From: Clostridiales bacterium
Lineage (GTDB): Bacteria; Bacillota; Clostridia; Lachnospirales; WQUN01
Assembly: GCA_031270945.1 (NCBI GenBank)
Contig: JAISWZ010000682.1
Location: 1-54,810 of the forward strand
Direction: 5' to 3'
DNA length: 54,810 nt
The position numbers were made by a program, and so were the translations under genes. Below are positions 19,573 to 28,219 of this stretch, in pieces. The notes under the pieces were generated by a model, which worked only from the letters and a program-made list of their open reading frames with translations, was not told the origin of the DNA and did no database searches. Position 1 is the first letter of the stretch; every line of letters begins with the position of its first letter.

Positions 19573-21396
19573 ATGAAAAAGGCAATTAAGCCTCTTGCCA
19601 CCGTTGCCGCTTTGGCGGCTCTAGCCTTGTCGCTGGCACCCTTGGCAGCCCTGGCCTTCTACGCGAGAGAGCAAGCCGATGATTTCGGCTATGGCGCCCC
19701 TGCAAGGCTAGCCTTGCAGACCGGCCAAGGAATTTCAGGCGCGCTTTTAGCCGCCCTAAACAATGTTTGGCATGCGCGCCAAGCTTGGCAAGGAACTTTC
19801 AGCGCAATATTCTTGTTTTCCCTAGAGCCTGGCAACTTCGGGCTTTATCCCGCCGTCCCTTTCATCATGATCTCAGCTGTCATTTTTCCCATATTTCTGG
19901 CTTTGCTATCAATCAAGGACGCAGATCTCTGCCTTTGCGCGATTATCGCTTCAGCCATATCATTTGTTGCCCTGCAGCGGCTCCCCTCAACCGGTGACGG
20001 GCTTTTCTGGTGGAATTCCGCCTCGTACTACATACTGTTTTGGAGCATTGCCGCTTCACTGACAGTCCTCATGGCTCGCTTTTCTGGAAAAGGGATCATA
20101 GCCCTTGTCCTAGGCGCCATATTCATAGGGGGAGGCAATTACTGCGTAGCTCTGGTCTTTCCAGTCATATGCGCCAGCTTTGCGATCATGGCCGCTCGAA
20201 AAAACCCCAGAGCAGCCGCCGCTAACGCGGCAGCGGGCCTGCTAGGCCTATTGTCGCTGTTCTATAGCATGTCCGCGCCTGGAAACGCAATCAGAGCCGC
20301 AAACTACACTGGCTATCAGCCTATGATAGCCGTGTTTGAGTCTTTTCGTCAAGTCCTGCAAGACCTCGCGGCCATGGCTGTCTTGATGGTTATAGGTACG
20401 CTTTTGCTCTGCGTTCCGCTCTTTCTTCTCGCTACAAGAAAGTGCGGGTTTAGCTTCGATAATCCATTAGCTCTTTTAGTCTTTTCATTCTGCCTGGTTT
20501 CAGCTCTCAATACCCCTCCCTTTTACGCAATGGGATACGCGGGGCCAGCTAGGCTTCGCAACATAACCTGGCTTTCCAACCTCGCCTTTGCGTTTGGCAA
20601 CGCTTTTTACTTAGCTGGCTGGGCCAGGCGGGTTTTCAGCTCTTCCAAAGCCCAGGCCAAGGCTGTCCTGTCTGCCCTGAGTGAGATCCAAGCCATTTTG
20701 CTCCTGCCTGGCGCAAGTCTAGCCTGGCCAACCCCTGTGGCGTCCAGCAACGAATATTTAACAATTGAAGGCATGGCTTGGTTAAAGCATCGCGATGCTT
20801 GCGCCACTTACGCGCCAAGCATTGCAAGAAAGAGCCTACCGTTCGAGCGCCGAATCGAGCATCAAATGGGCCTCAATAAAGACAGATCCCAGTTCTTTTT
20901 CATCGCTCTTGCTGTGATCGGCGTGGCAATACTTGGGACAAGCATTGCCAGATCCAACAGCCTATCGTCGCTGACAGCCTATCGCGATCTTAAAAGCGGC
21001 GCGGCAGAAATGTTCTTGATGAACAGATCTTTAAGAGAAGAAGCCCTGGATGACGAAAGCCGGCAGATGCGTTTCGCTCCGCTTGAAAATTTCCCTCAAA
21101 GCTTTTCCTGCAACTCCTATCAGACATGGTCCCCCATGGTTGTCATTGACGGCAACGTAGCCAATCTTCCCGTCATGCGCAGCTGCGGAGGCGAGGTAAG
21201 CTATGTGGAGCTCGACAAGCTTCTTCAGCTGACCGGAGACCAAGACGCCGCCGCTTTGTCTGACTTTAGCTCCGCTTGGGCTGTGGCAGGAATAAAGTTT
21301 GTTCCCATACGAGAGTTCTGCGTGAAGCTGGGGTTCGGAATCGAGTATAAAAGCTCGGTGGATACGGTTTTGATTGAGACATATAAAAAGGATTAA
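19573..21396 (+). CDS. Polytopic membrane protein (DUF6056-like) with a copper-amine-oxidase-N-like tail
   Basis: 607 residues. I prefer the ATG at 19573 (AAAGG 8 bases upstream) over the GTG at 19564, which overlaps that ribosome site. After a hydrophobic N-terminus comes the motif EQADDFGYG, then about ten membrane segments with a SAPGNAIRA motif (about residues 232-240); this resembles DUF6056/GtrII-like membrane proteins that may act on glycans. A long soluble loop follows (about residues 355-435), then one more membrane segment (FFFIALAVIGVAILGT). The C-terminal 95 residues look like the copper amine oxidase N-terminal-like wall domain (WSPMVVIDGN, KFVPIREFCVKLGFGIEY). The loop includes a perfect AAGCATCGCGATGCTT palindrome at about 20787, similar to the core of the window's hairpin repeats, so part of it may be an inserted element. 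The gene's last bases are duplicated after the stop codon. Confidence 0.75.
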   Translation: MKKAIKPLATVAALAALALSLAPLAALAFYAREQADDFGYGAPARLALQTGQGISGALLAALNNVWHARQAWQGTFSAIFLFSLEPGNFGLYPAVPFIMISAVIFPIFLALLSIKDADLCLCAIIASAISFVALQRLPSTGDGLFWWNSASYYILFWSIAASLTVLMARFSGKGIIALVLGAIFIGGGNYCVALVFPVICASFAIMAARKNPRAAAANAAAGLLGLLSLFYSMSAPGNAIRAANYTGYQPMIAVFESFRQVLQDLAAMAVLMVIGTLLLCVPLFLLATRKCGFSFDNPLALLVFSFCLVSALNTPPFYAMGYAGPARLRNITWLSNLAFAFGNAFYLAGWARRVFSSSKAQAKAVLSALSEIQAILLLPGASLAWPTPVASSNEYLTIEGMAWLKHRDACATYAPSIARKSLPFERRIEHQMGLNKDRSQFFFIALAVIGVAILGTSIARSNSLSSLTAYRDLKSGAAEMFLMNRSLREEALDDESRQMRFAPLENFPQSFSCNSYQTWSPMVVIDGNVANLPVMRSCGGEVSYVELDKLLQLTGDQDAAALSDFSSAWAVAGIKFVPIREFCVKLGFGIEYKSSVDTVLIETYKKD

Positions 21397-21449
21397 GCTG
21401 GGTGTTTCGGTTTTGATTGGTACATGCAAAAAGGTTAAGCTGGGTGTTA
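21365..21449 (+). repeat. Tandem duplication of the gene tail (2 x about 42 bp)
   Basis: The end of the membrane protein gene, CGGTTTTGATTGAGACAT.. to AAGCTGGGTGTTT (21365-21407), is followed at once by a diverged second copy (21408-21449) that starts with CGGTTTTGATTGGTACAT. Confidence 0.85.
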
Positions 21450-21533
21450 TTAATACTGCGGCAGTGTCTGAATAGCCGCAGATATCTGGAGATCACTCAC
21501 GAATCAGACCAGCAAAAATTACTCGTTTAGCAC

Positions 21534-21566
21534 CAAAAAAAGGCCATGGGTTAACCCATGGCCTTA
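21534..21566 (-). terminator. Bidirectional terminator between convergent genes
   Basis: Perfect palindrome AAGGCCATGGG-TTAA-CCCATGGCCTT (about 21539-21565), with an A run on the 5' side, which is a T run for the minus-strand trpB2 transcript. Confidence 0.85.
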
Positions 21567-21631
21567 AATTTTCACGCAGAGACTTTTGTTTTATTTATTT
21601 TTTATTTTTTTATCTTGTTTTCCTATCCGGC

Positions 21632-22999
21632 CTACCCGATCACCGGCAAGCTCTTGAAGCCAGCCTCAAGCTCCTCGTCTGACGGAGCGTAGTCCGTAAG
21701 CTTCTTTTCGTTGTACTCTGTGTAAGCGGCCAAATCGAAGTTTCCGTGTCCTGACAAGCCAAAGAGGATTGTCTTGGCTTCGCCTGACTCTTTGCACTTC
21801 AAAGCTTCGTCAATGGCTGTGCGGATCGCGTGGGCTGACTCTGGCGCAGGAAGTATCGTCTCGTGCTTGGCGAAAGTGACAGCGGCGTCAAAGACAGCGG
21901 TCTGGAAGACTGAAGTGGCTTCCAGGAGCCCGTCGTGGTACAGCTTTGACAAGATCGGGGACATGCCGTGGTACCTGAGCCCGCCAGCGTGGATTGAGGA
22001 TGGGATGAACCCGCAGCCCAAAGTGTACATCTTCGCCATGGGAGTGATCTTCCCCTGGTCGCAGAAGTCATAGGCGTACTTGCCCCTGGTGAGGCTAGGG
22101 CAGGCGGCTGGCTCTACAGCGATTATCCTGGGGTTGGTCTTGCCTTGGATCTTGTCGCGCATGAACGGCCCCAAAAGGCCTCCAAGGTTTGAGCCGCCTC
22201 CGGCGCATCCGATTATGATGTCTGGGTACTCGTCAACCAGCTCGAGCTGCTTCTGCGCTTCAAGCCCTATTATGGACTGGTGAAGGAGAACCTGGTTCAA
22301 GACTGATCCCAGGACATACCTGGTGTCTGGCGTTGTCACAGCGGCTTCGACAGCTTCGCTTATGGCTGTTCCAAGGCTGCCTGTGCAGGTTGGATCAGCT
22401 TCCAAAATGATTGTGCCAGCGTGGGTGGTGGTGCTGGGGCTCTTTATGACCTTCGCGTTAAAGGTCTCCATTATCGCCTTGCGGTAAGGCTTCTGCTCGG
22501 CGCTTATCTTAACCATGAAAACTGTCAGCGGGACGCCGAAGAAGTTGGCGGCCACGGCAAGGGCTGTGCCCCACTGGCCTGCTCCGGTCTCAGTTGTGAG
22601 GTTCTTGATCCCCTGCTTCTTGTTGTAGTAGACCTGCGGGACAGCTGAGTTGAGCTTGTGGCTGCCGGAGGTGTTGTTCCCCTCATACTTGAAGTAGATC
22701 TTGGCGGGAGTGTCCAGCAGCTTCTCCAGCTGCCTGGCCCTGATCAAGGGAGAGGGGCGGTACATCCTGTAGATCTCGGCTATCTCTTCAGGGATGTCTA
22801 TGAACGGCTCTGTCGCGAACTCCTGCCGGGCCAGCTCCTCAGCGAAGATAGGGAAGAAGTCCTCTGGCTTCGCCGGCTGATTGGTTGCTGGGTTCAGGTA
22901 TGGATCCGGACGCTCTTTCATGTCCGCCAAAATGTTGTACCACTGCTTCGGCATCTCACTCTCGGGAAGGTTGATGCGGTTCGCGTCTTTGATAGACAT
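21632..22999 (-). CDS. trpB2: Tryptophan synthase beta-like, TrpB2 type
   Basis: 455 residues. The start is the ATG at 22999, with AAAGGA 9 bases upstream; the open frame continues upstream into the T-box RNA but that part is not coding. The PLP-binding Lys is in NNTSGSHKLNSA (Lys115), the phosphate-binding glycine loop is GCAGGGSNLGG (about residue 238), and the TETGAGQWG block is present. The length, the EEIAEIYRMYRPSPLIRA block and the GSHK context are those of TrpB2, which makes tryptophan from indole and serine without needing TrpA. The Trp-specific T-box upstream shows that it is made when charged tRNA-Trp is low. No other trp gene is in the window, so salvage of indole is a sensible inference. 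Confidence 0.95.
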   Translation of the reverse strand: MSIKDANRINLPESEMPKQWYNILADMKERPDPYLNPATNQPAKPEDFFPIFAEELARQEFATEPFIDIPEEIAEIYRMYRPSPLIRARQLEKLLDTPAKIYFKYEGNNTSGSHKLNSAVPQVYYNKKQGIKNLTTETGAGQWGTALAVAANFFGVPLTVFMVKISAEQKPYRKAIMETFNAKVIKSPSTTTHAGTIILEADPTCTGSLGTAISEAVEAAVTTPDTRYVLGSVLNQVLLHQSIIGLEAQKQLELVDEYPDIIIGCAGGGSNLGGLLGPFMRDKIQGKTNPRIIAVEPAACPSLTRGKYAYDFCDQGKITPMAKMYTLGCGFIPSSIHAGGLRYHGMSPILSKLYHDGLLEATSVFQTAVFDAAVTFAKHETILPAPESAHAIRTAIDEALKCKESGEAKTILFGLSGHGNFDLAAYTEYNEKKLTDYAPSDEELEAGFKSLPVIG

Positions 23000-23174
23000 T
23001 TGCAGCCATCCTTTCTTTGCCGGCAATCCGGCAGGTTTATTTTTTTGTTGACGAACGCTCAAATTGTTCGTCAGTATAGCTGGCAGTGCCTGGACAGGGA
23101 GCGAGCAAGAGCGCTGGGCTAAGGGATCCCAAAGTCTAAAACTTTGGGGCATGCAATCATTATGCCCAAAACGC

Positions 23175-23425
23175 AAAAAAGCCCTCTGCATAAAAATGCA
23201 GAGGGCGCATAAGCGCGGTGCCACCTCGGTTAATACTCTACCAGGCACGGGCCTAAGCCGATGCCTTCCTCCCTGTAACGCGGGAAACGCGTGTCCCCTA
23301 CTCAGCAAAGCTTTTCAGATCCAGGCTCGCAAGACCATTCGGATGCCCGCCAATACAGCCTCGCACCAACCGGCTGCTCTCTGAAAAATCTTGGCATCGT
23401 ACTTTTCTTGTTCATCGCCTTTAAT
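23175..23425 (-). promoter_or_regulatory. T-box leader with Trp (UGG) specifier
   Basis: Read on the minus strand: stem I with the AGTA (5') and GAA (3') loop-E halves, the upper stem GATGCC/GGCATC, an AGAGAG bulge, and the GGTTGGTGCGAGGC apical part. The specifier loop reads GAATGG, so the codon is TGG (plus positions 23335-23337). The antiterminator holds the conserved GGTGGCACCGCG (about 23213-23225). The competing terminator is GCCCTCTGCA-N11-TGCAGAGGGC followed by six T (23175-23206). Uncharged tRNA-Trp should favour the antiterminator and switch on trpB2. Confidence 0.95.
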
Positions 23426-23455
23426 TATAAACTGGGCTAGCCAGCCTTTAGAAAG

Positions 23456-23485
23456 ATGATAGCATGCCAAAGAGGGGAAAGTCAA
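23456..23485 (-). promoter_or_regulatory. Promoter of the T-box/trpB2 transcript
   Basis: On the minus strand TTGACT (23485-23480), an 18-base spacer, then TATCAT (23461-23456). Transcription would start about 25-30 bases before stem I of the T-box. Confidence 0.75.
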
Positions 23486-23554
23486 CTGCCAATTTATGCC
23501 TGCAGGCGCTGGGGATTTGAATGCTAAAACTCAAAATAGGCTGGCTTTGCAATG

Positions 23555-23580
23555 GTTTTCAAAAACCCTTTCGGGGTTTA
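23555..23580 (-). repeat. Isolated copy of the GAAA-loop core
   Basis: On the minus strand it reads AAACCCCGAAAGGGTTTTTG and then AAAAC, the same CCC-GAAA-GGG form as the variants in the 8.2-12.4 kb mosaic, but about 11 kb away and in the other orientation. Confidence 0.6.
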
Positions 23581-23721
23581 GCGGAAAAAGCCAGATAATT
23601 CTTGATTTGGATTTAAAGATAATTTAGAGACGTTTAAAGACGATATTTAGCTGGGCACAGGCTTGGGGGTAAAATATAAAAAAACGAAAGAAAAAAACAC
23701 AAAAAAACAAACAAAAAAAAC

Positions 23722-23763
23722 AAAAATCAAAAAGGGCTTGGCAACCGCGCACTGCCAAGCCCT
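23722..23763 (-). terminator. Terminator of the ABC-2 permease gene
   Basis: Stem AGGGCTTGGC (23733-23742) / GCCAAGCCCT (23754-23763). On the minus strand it is followed by a long T-rich run (the A-rich stretch 23670-23732). Confidence 0.85.
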
Positions 23764-23829
23764 AATATTCTTCGTCAGAGTTCATGAATCACAGAAGACT
23801 CCTATCGTTTTGCGCCAGAGGCGCTTTTG

Positions 23830-24480
23830 TCAGTTTTTTGATTTCTTGCAGACAGCTATGGCTATCCTGCATGAGACAAACAGAATAAGAAAGCTGGCCG
23901 CAACGCACCCAAGCGTCAACCAGGTTCTTGCTTGCTCCAACATGACAGCTGAAAGGAAGCGCTCTACCATAACAGCAAGAAAGTTGTTGTAGGCGATCAT
24001 TAGTCCTGCTATGAGAGCTACAAAAGGCACTATCATCCAGTAGCGGGCCTTGTATCCGAACTTGAAAAGCAGCGGGTTTTGTATTCCTACTACGAGAGAG
24101 AAGAACAGAAGCGCAATCGCCAGCCCCATAGTCATAAGATTCAGCTCGAACGGGGTGCCCTGGGCCAGAGCGAACACAGTGTGCACGGCTATGCCAAGAA
24201 GGCATGTTGCCGCGAAAACCAGGAGCATATAGAGATACCGCCCAATGACAACGTGTTCTGTGGAGATGGCTTTGCAAAGGTTATGGCCTGGCTCGTTGCG
24301 CACAACGAAGATGGCGGGCAGGTAAAGCGCCGCTAGCCACCCTGCTGCGATGCTCAGCATGAACGCTGATGATGTCCAGAAAAACCCGAACGCCACCATG
24401 ATCAGCGTCGCTGATATAAAGGTGTGCTGGTACCGCATGGCATGGAAGTCATGCTTTGCTATTTCTATAGCGTTGCTCAT
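23830..24480 (-). CDS. ABC-2 type permease-like membrane protein
   Basis: 216 residues with about six membrane segments and short loops, the layout of the small ABC-2 permease family in Bacillota. Visible family-like features are the FVVRNEPGHNLCKA(I)STEHVVIGRYLY block between the second and third segments (small cytosolic loop with a conserved T..IV..RYL pattern). AAGGAGG lies 6 bases before the ATG. No ATPase gene is adjacent, so its partner is elsewhere or lost, and the substrate is unknown. The gene ends in its own strong terminator (23722-23763). Confidence 0.78.
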   Translation of the reverse strand: MSNAIEIAKHDFHAMRYQHTFISATLIMVAFGFFWTSSAFMLSIAAGWLAALYLPAIFVVRNEPGHNLCKAISTEHVVIGRYLYMLLVFAATCLLGIAVHTVFALAQGTPFELNLMTMGLAIALLFFSLVVGIQNPLLFKFGYKARYWMIVPFVALIAGLMIAYNNFLAVMVERFLSAVMLEQARTWLTLGCVAASFLILFVSCRIAIAVCKKSKN

Positions 24481-24898
24481 TATTTACCTCCTTGGCGCAT
24501 ATGCCAAGCTTTTTAAGGGTCCTTGAAACAAAGCAAGTCATTGAATCAAAGCAAGCCCTTGCCAAATTTGGATACGCGCTCGGTTCAAGCGAAAAGCCAA
24601 TCGCTTCTTGCGATTGTTTTGTATGCCCGTACCGGGCCGGCTTTGTTGGATAGCGCCTGCCGCTCCCCAATGTTCAGCGCGTCCATATCGCGCTTGTACA
24701 GGCCTTTAATGCAACTTATTCAATGGCGCGCCAAAAGGTTCTGGATTATTAAAAAAATTTTTTTTATTTTGGCAGATCGCGCCGCTATGGCGCCAGCATT
24801 TGGGCAGGCTCTAAGCGTGTGCCGTGGTAAACTATAATCTTAGGGTTTAAAGCTAAACTTGGGGCGTTATCTGATACGCCCTCAGACAGGAGGTTCAC
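24481..24898. other. Intergenic region with divergent promoters
   Basis: It separates the divergent permease and mannosidase genes. A TATAAT at 24833-24838 is a likely -10 box for the mannosidase, but I see no good -35 box. A GGGCGT/ACGCCC hairpin (24863-24882) lies in the leader just before AGGAGG. Two short direct repeats of the form TTGAA.CAAAGCAAG lie near 24521-24560, and a CAATCGC/GCGATTG hairpin with TTTT at 24598-24620. Confidence 0.5.
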
Positions 24899-27800
24899 AT
24901 GTTCCCAGACAGGAATAACGAAAGAATGATGGAGCATTCCCGGATAAGGCGCCTTTTGCAGACGCTAGGGGGCGAATTCACTGTGCTTCAAGAGATCCGG
25001 ATTGCAGACATTTATATGCGAGAGGGCAAATATCCGCGTCTAGACTCAGAATCCGGGGAATTCAGGCTTTTTGGCGCAGACGAGTATTGGGGAAAGCCCG
25101 ACTCCTACTTTTCTTTCAAGACAGAGATAAAAGTGCCTGAAAGCATGGACGGGAAAGAGCTTCGCTTCGCTCTGTTCCCCAATCGGGACGGATCTTGGAA
25201 TTGGGCGAATCCCCAGGGGCTGCTGGTTGTAAACGGGAAACCCTTGCAGGCCATGGACTCGAACCGCTCTCAGGTCACTTTGTCAAAAAATTGTGTGGCG
25301 GGAGACAAATATGAGATCTTCTTTGCCGCGTACACTGACAAAGTCTATTTTAACGCGCAGATCCTCTTTGACGCCAGGATCAGGACTGTATTGCCTGAAG
25401 TTGAGAGATTTTGCAAGGATCTGCAAGTTCCGTTTGATGTGGCTTTAAATCTGGGGTTGGATGACTACAGAAGGCAAGACATAATTCAGGCTGTAGGCGC
25501 GGCCTTGGGAATGCTGGAACTTAGGAAGGGCATAGGGCCAGAGTTTCTGGAGTCCCTTTCATCGGCAAGGGACTGGTTCCAAGAAAACTTTTATGGGCGC
25601 TATGGGAGCAAGGCTGAGGAAGCCCTGGTTTCCTGCATAGGCCATTCCCACATCGATGTGGCCTGGCTTTGGGATCTGGCGCAGACCAGGGACAAGACGC
25701 TTCGGACTTTCACAAGCGCGTTGCGGCTAATGGAGGAATGCCCAGACTTCTTGTTCATGTCCAGCCAGCCTCAGCTCTACCAGTTCATCAAGGAAGACAG
25801 CCCTGAGACGTTTGCGCGAATAAAGGAGAGGGTGCTGGAAGGGAGATTCGAAGCCGAGGGAGGCATGTGGCTTGAGGCAGACACCAACCTGGCTGGAGGA
25901 GAGAGCCTTATCCGGCAGTTCCTTTACGGCAAGGCGTTTTTCAAGTCAGAGTTTGGCGTGGACAACAGGATACTCTGGTTGCCAGACGTCTTCGGCTACA
26001 GCGCCGCTTTGCCTCAGATCATGAAAAAGTCGGGGATCGACTACTTCATGACAACGAAAATCAGCTGGAACGAGTACAACCAGATGCCGTTTGACACGTT
26101 TTTCTGGCAAGGAATCGATGGAAGCTCTGTCCTGGCGCACTTCATCCCTACGATGGATCTAGATCAGCCTGGCTTTATCACGACCTACAACGGCAACATA
26201 ACAGCGTCGTCTGTCATGGGTGCCTGGAACCGCTACCAGCAGAAAGACCTGAACCGAAACGTCCTCATGTCCTATGGCTGGGGAGACGGAGGCGGCGGGC
26301 CTACCATTGACATGGTTGAGACCGGTCGGAGGCTGAAGAAAGGAGTGCCAGGCTGCCCCAGAGTTGAGTTTGAGACGGCGAGGACGTTTTTTGAAAGGCT
26401 TGAAGAGGATTTAAAGGGAAAGAGCGTCCCTCGCTGGGTTGGAGAGCTGTACTTCGAGTTCCACAGGGGCACCTACACTACAATGGGCAAGAACAAACTG
26501 CTTAACCGGAAGACCGAAAACCTTCTGCATGAGGCCGAATGGGCCCTAACCCTGGCCAATGCCATGTCTCTCTCCCTGGAATACCCAAAGGAAGCCTTGG
26601 ACAAGGCTTGGAAGATTGTTCTTTTAAACCAGTTCCACGACATCCTTCCCGGATCATCGATAAAAGAAGTCTATGACCAGAGCTGGATCCAGTATGAAGA
26701 GGCGCAGACCATTTTGCATAAAGAGCTTGAGAAAGCCATGGGTGCAATTAACGGTTGCATTCTTCCTCCGGAAGGCGGCGTGTCCGCGCTTAACTCTTCG
26801 CCTTTTCCTGTTTCAGAGACAATGCTGGCTGATTTCAATCCAGGAAGCGATTTGGTAGATTTGCATGGCAATCCAGTGCTGGTCCAAGAGACGGCGGACG
26901 GGCGATGGGCGCTCGCGGCGCGGGATATCCCTGCAGGATCAGCCGTTGTTTTTAGGCATGGCTCAGGAGAGCCGGCTAATGCCGAGACTGTGCCTGAATT
27001 AAAAGTCACCGAAAAGAGTCTTGAAAACCGCTTTATCAGCGTTATGTTTAACGCCAACATGGAAATCTCGTCTCTAATAGAGAAAAGCTCTGGCGTTGAT
27101 CTAGCTGATCCCCAAAAAAGCCTGTGCAGGCTGGTCGCTTACGATGACAGGCCTCACGGGGATGAGGCTTGGAACATCCAGGCTTATTACAAGGACATAT
27201 CCTGGCGCACAGAGCTTGTCAGCTCAAGCGTCCTGGAAAGCGGCCCTTGCAGGGCCATTATAAGGGTCTCCAGAATGTATGGCGACAGTTCGATAATCCA
27301 AGACTTCATCCTGGGCGTGGACGCTAAAAGGCTTGACGTTCGCTTTTGGGTTGACTGGAAGCAAAGAAGGTGCCTTCTTAAGGCAGAGTTCCCTGTGCCA
27401 GTCAACGCGTCCAAGGCGACCTTTGACATCCAGTTTGGCAACATAGAAAGATCGACCCACAACAACACCCTTTGGGACTTTGCCCAGTTCGAGGTTTGCG
27501 GGCACAAATGGGCGGACATGGGCGACAGCGGAATGGGACTTTCCTTGCTAAGCGAAAGCAAGCATGGGTTTGGAGCTAAGGACGGAGTTCTCTCGCTGTC
27601 TCTTCTCAGAGGAACCACTCACCCCAATGAGTCCGCCGATCTGGGGATCCATGAGTTTTCCCTGTCTTTGTACCCCCACTCTGGAGAATGGAGGCAAGCC
27701 GAAACCATTTCCCAAGGCTACGCTTTCAACTGCCCTCTGAGGGCTTGGACAGGCGCCGGAGAGGGAAAAGCTCTCGCTTCGTCCCTTGCAGCCAGCGATC

Positions 27801-28042
27801 ATGCAAACGTGATCATTGAGACAGCGAAAAGGGCAGAGGACGGGAATGGCTGGATATTTCGGATATTTGAAAGCCACAACAAGAAGACAGATTTTTCTAT
27901 AACGTTTCTTAGGGCTTTAAAATTCGCAAGACTTGAAAGCCTAATGGAGTCTGGCGGAGAAGAGCTTGACGTGAATGGGCATGCCCTCAGGCTTTCCATC
28001 AAGCCTTATGAAATTTTGACTGTCAGGGCAAACTGGATATGA
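24899..28042 (+). CDS. GH38 alpha-mannosidase
   Basis: 1047 residues, the usual length of cytosolic bacterial and fungal (Ams1-type) GH38 enzymes. An N-terminal beta domain is followed by the catalytic domain with GHSHIDVAWLWDL (residues 248-260; the His and Asp are zinc ligands) and WLPDVFGYSAALPQ, whose Asp363 is the expected nucleophile. The HDILPGSSI block (about residues 580-588) supplies another metal-site His. C-terminal beta-sandwich domains complete the protein. It has no signal peptide, so it should cut alpha-mannosides in the cytosol, for example from imported N-glycan or mannan pieces. AGGAGG stands 5 bases before the ATG. No transporter is adjacent. Confidence 0.95.
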   Translation: MFPDRNNERMMEHSRIRRLLQTLGGEFTVLQEIRIADIYMREGKYPRLDSESGEFRLFGADEYWGKPDSYFSFKTEIKVPESMDGKELRFALFPNRDGSWNWANPQGLLVVNGKPLQAMDSNRSQVTLSKNCVAGDKYEIFFAAYTDKVYFNAQILFDARIRTVLPEVERFCKDLQVPFDVALNLGLDDYRRQDIIQAVGAALGMLELRKGIGPEFLESLSSARDWFQENFYGRYGSKAEEALVSCIGHSHIDVAWLWDLAQTRDKTLRTFTSALRLMEECPDFLFMSSQPQLYQFIKEDSPETFARIKERVLEGRFEAEGGMWLEADTNLAGGESLIRQFLYGKAFFKSEFGVDNRILWLPDVFGYSAALPQIMKKSGIDYFMTTKISWNEYNQMPFDTFFWQGIDGSSVLAHFIPTMDLDQPGFITTYNGNITASSVMGAWNRYQQKDLNRNVLMSYGWGDGGGGPTIDMVETGRRLKKGVPGCPRVEFETARTFFERLEEDLKGKSVPRWVGELYFEFHRGTYTTMGKNKLLNRKTENLLHEAEWALTLANAMSLSLEYPKEALDKAWKIVLLNQFHDILPGSSIKEVYDQSWIQYEEAQTILHKELEKAMGAINGCILPPEGGVSALNSSPFPVSETMLADFNPGSDLVDLHGNPVLVQETADGRWALAARDIPAGSAVVFRHGSGEPANAETVPELKVTEKSLENRFISVMFNANMEISSLIEKSSGVDLADPQKSLCRLVAYDDRPHGDEAWNIQAYYKDISWRTELVSSSVLESGPCRAIIRVSRMYGDSSIIQDFILGVDAKRLDVRFWVDWKQRRCLLKAEFPVPVNASKATFDIQFGNIERSTHNNTLWDFAQFEVCGHKWADMGDSGMGLSLLSESKHGFGAKDGVLSLSLLRGTTHPNESADLGIHEFSLSLYPHSGEWRQAETISQGYAFNCPLRAWTGAGEGKALASSLAASDHANVIIETAKRAEDGNGWIFRIFESHNKKTDFSITFLRALKFARLESLMESGGEELDVNGHALRLSIKPYEILTVRANWI

Positions 28043-28097
28043 GCAAGCGCGACAAAAAGCGAACTCTTGATCAGGGCTTAGCCTATATCTGACAGCA

Positions 28098-28126
28098 TTG
28101 CTTTTGTCTTGCGCAAATGCTATAAT
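28098..28126 (+). promoter_or_regulatory. Promoter of the first TPR-like gene
   Basis: TTGCTT (28098-28103), a 17-base spacer ending TGC, then a perfect TATAAT (28121-28126). The same TTGCTT...TG(C/T)-TA...T pattern occurs before other members of this gene family. Confidence 0.85.
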
Positions 28127-28219
28127 AGCGAGCGAAAGCAATCGAATTCAGGTTTGCCCCGGATTTCAGACGGGCAACATGCTTTTTCGACTCTCTCTGG
28201 ACTGGAGGGATCCACTATC

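Noticed and set aside
23000..23308. N-terminal extension of TrpB2 by 103 residues
   Set aside because: The extension lies inside the T-box antiterminator and terminator RNA; the ATG at 22999 has a good ribosome site and gives the normal family length.
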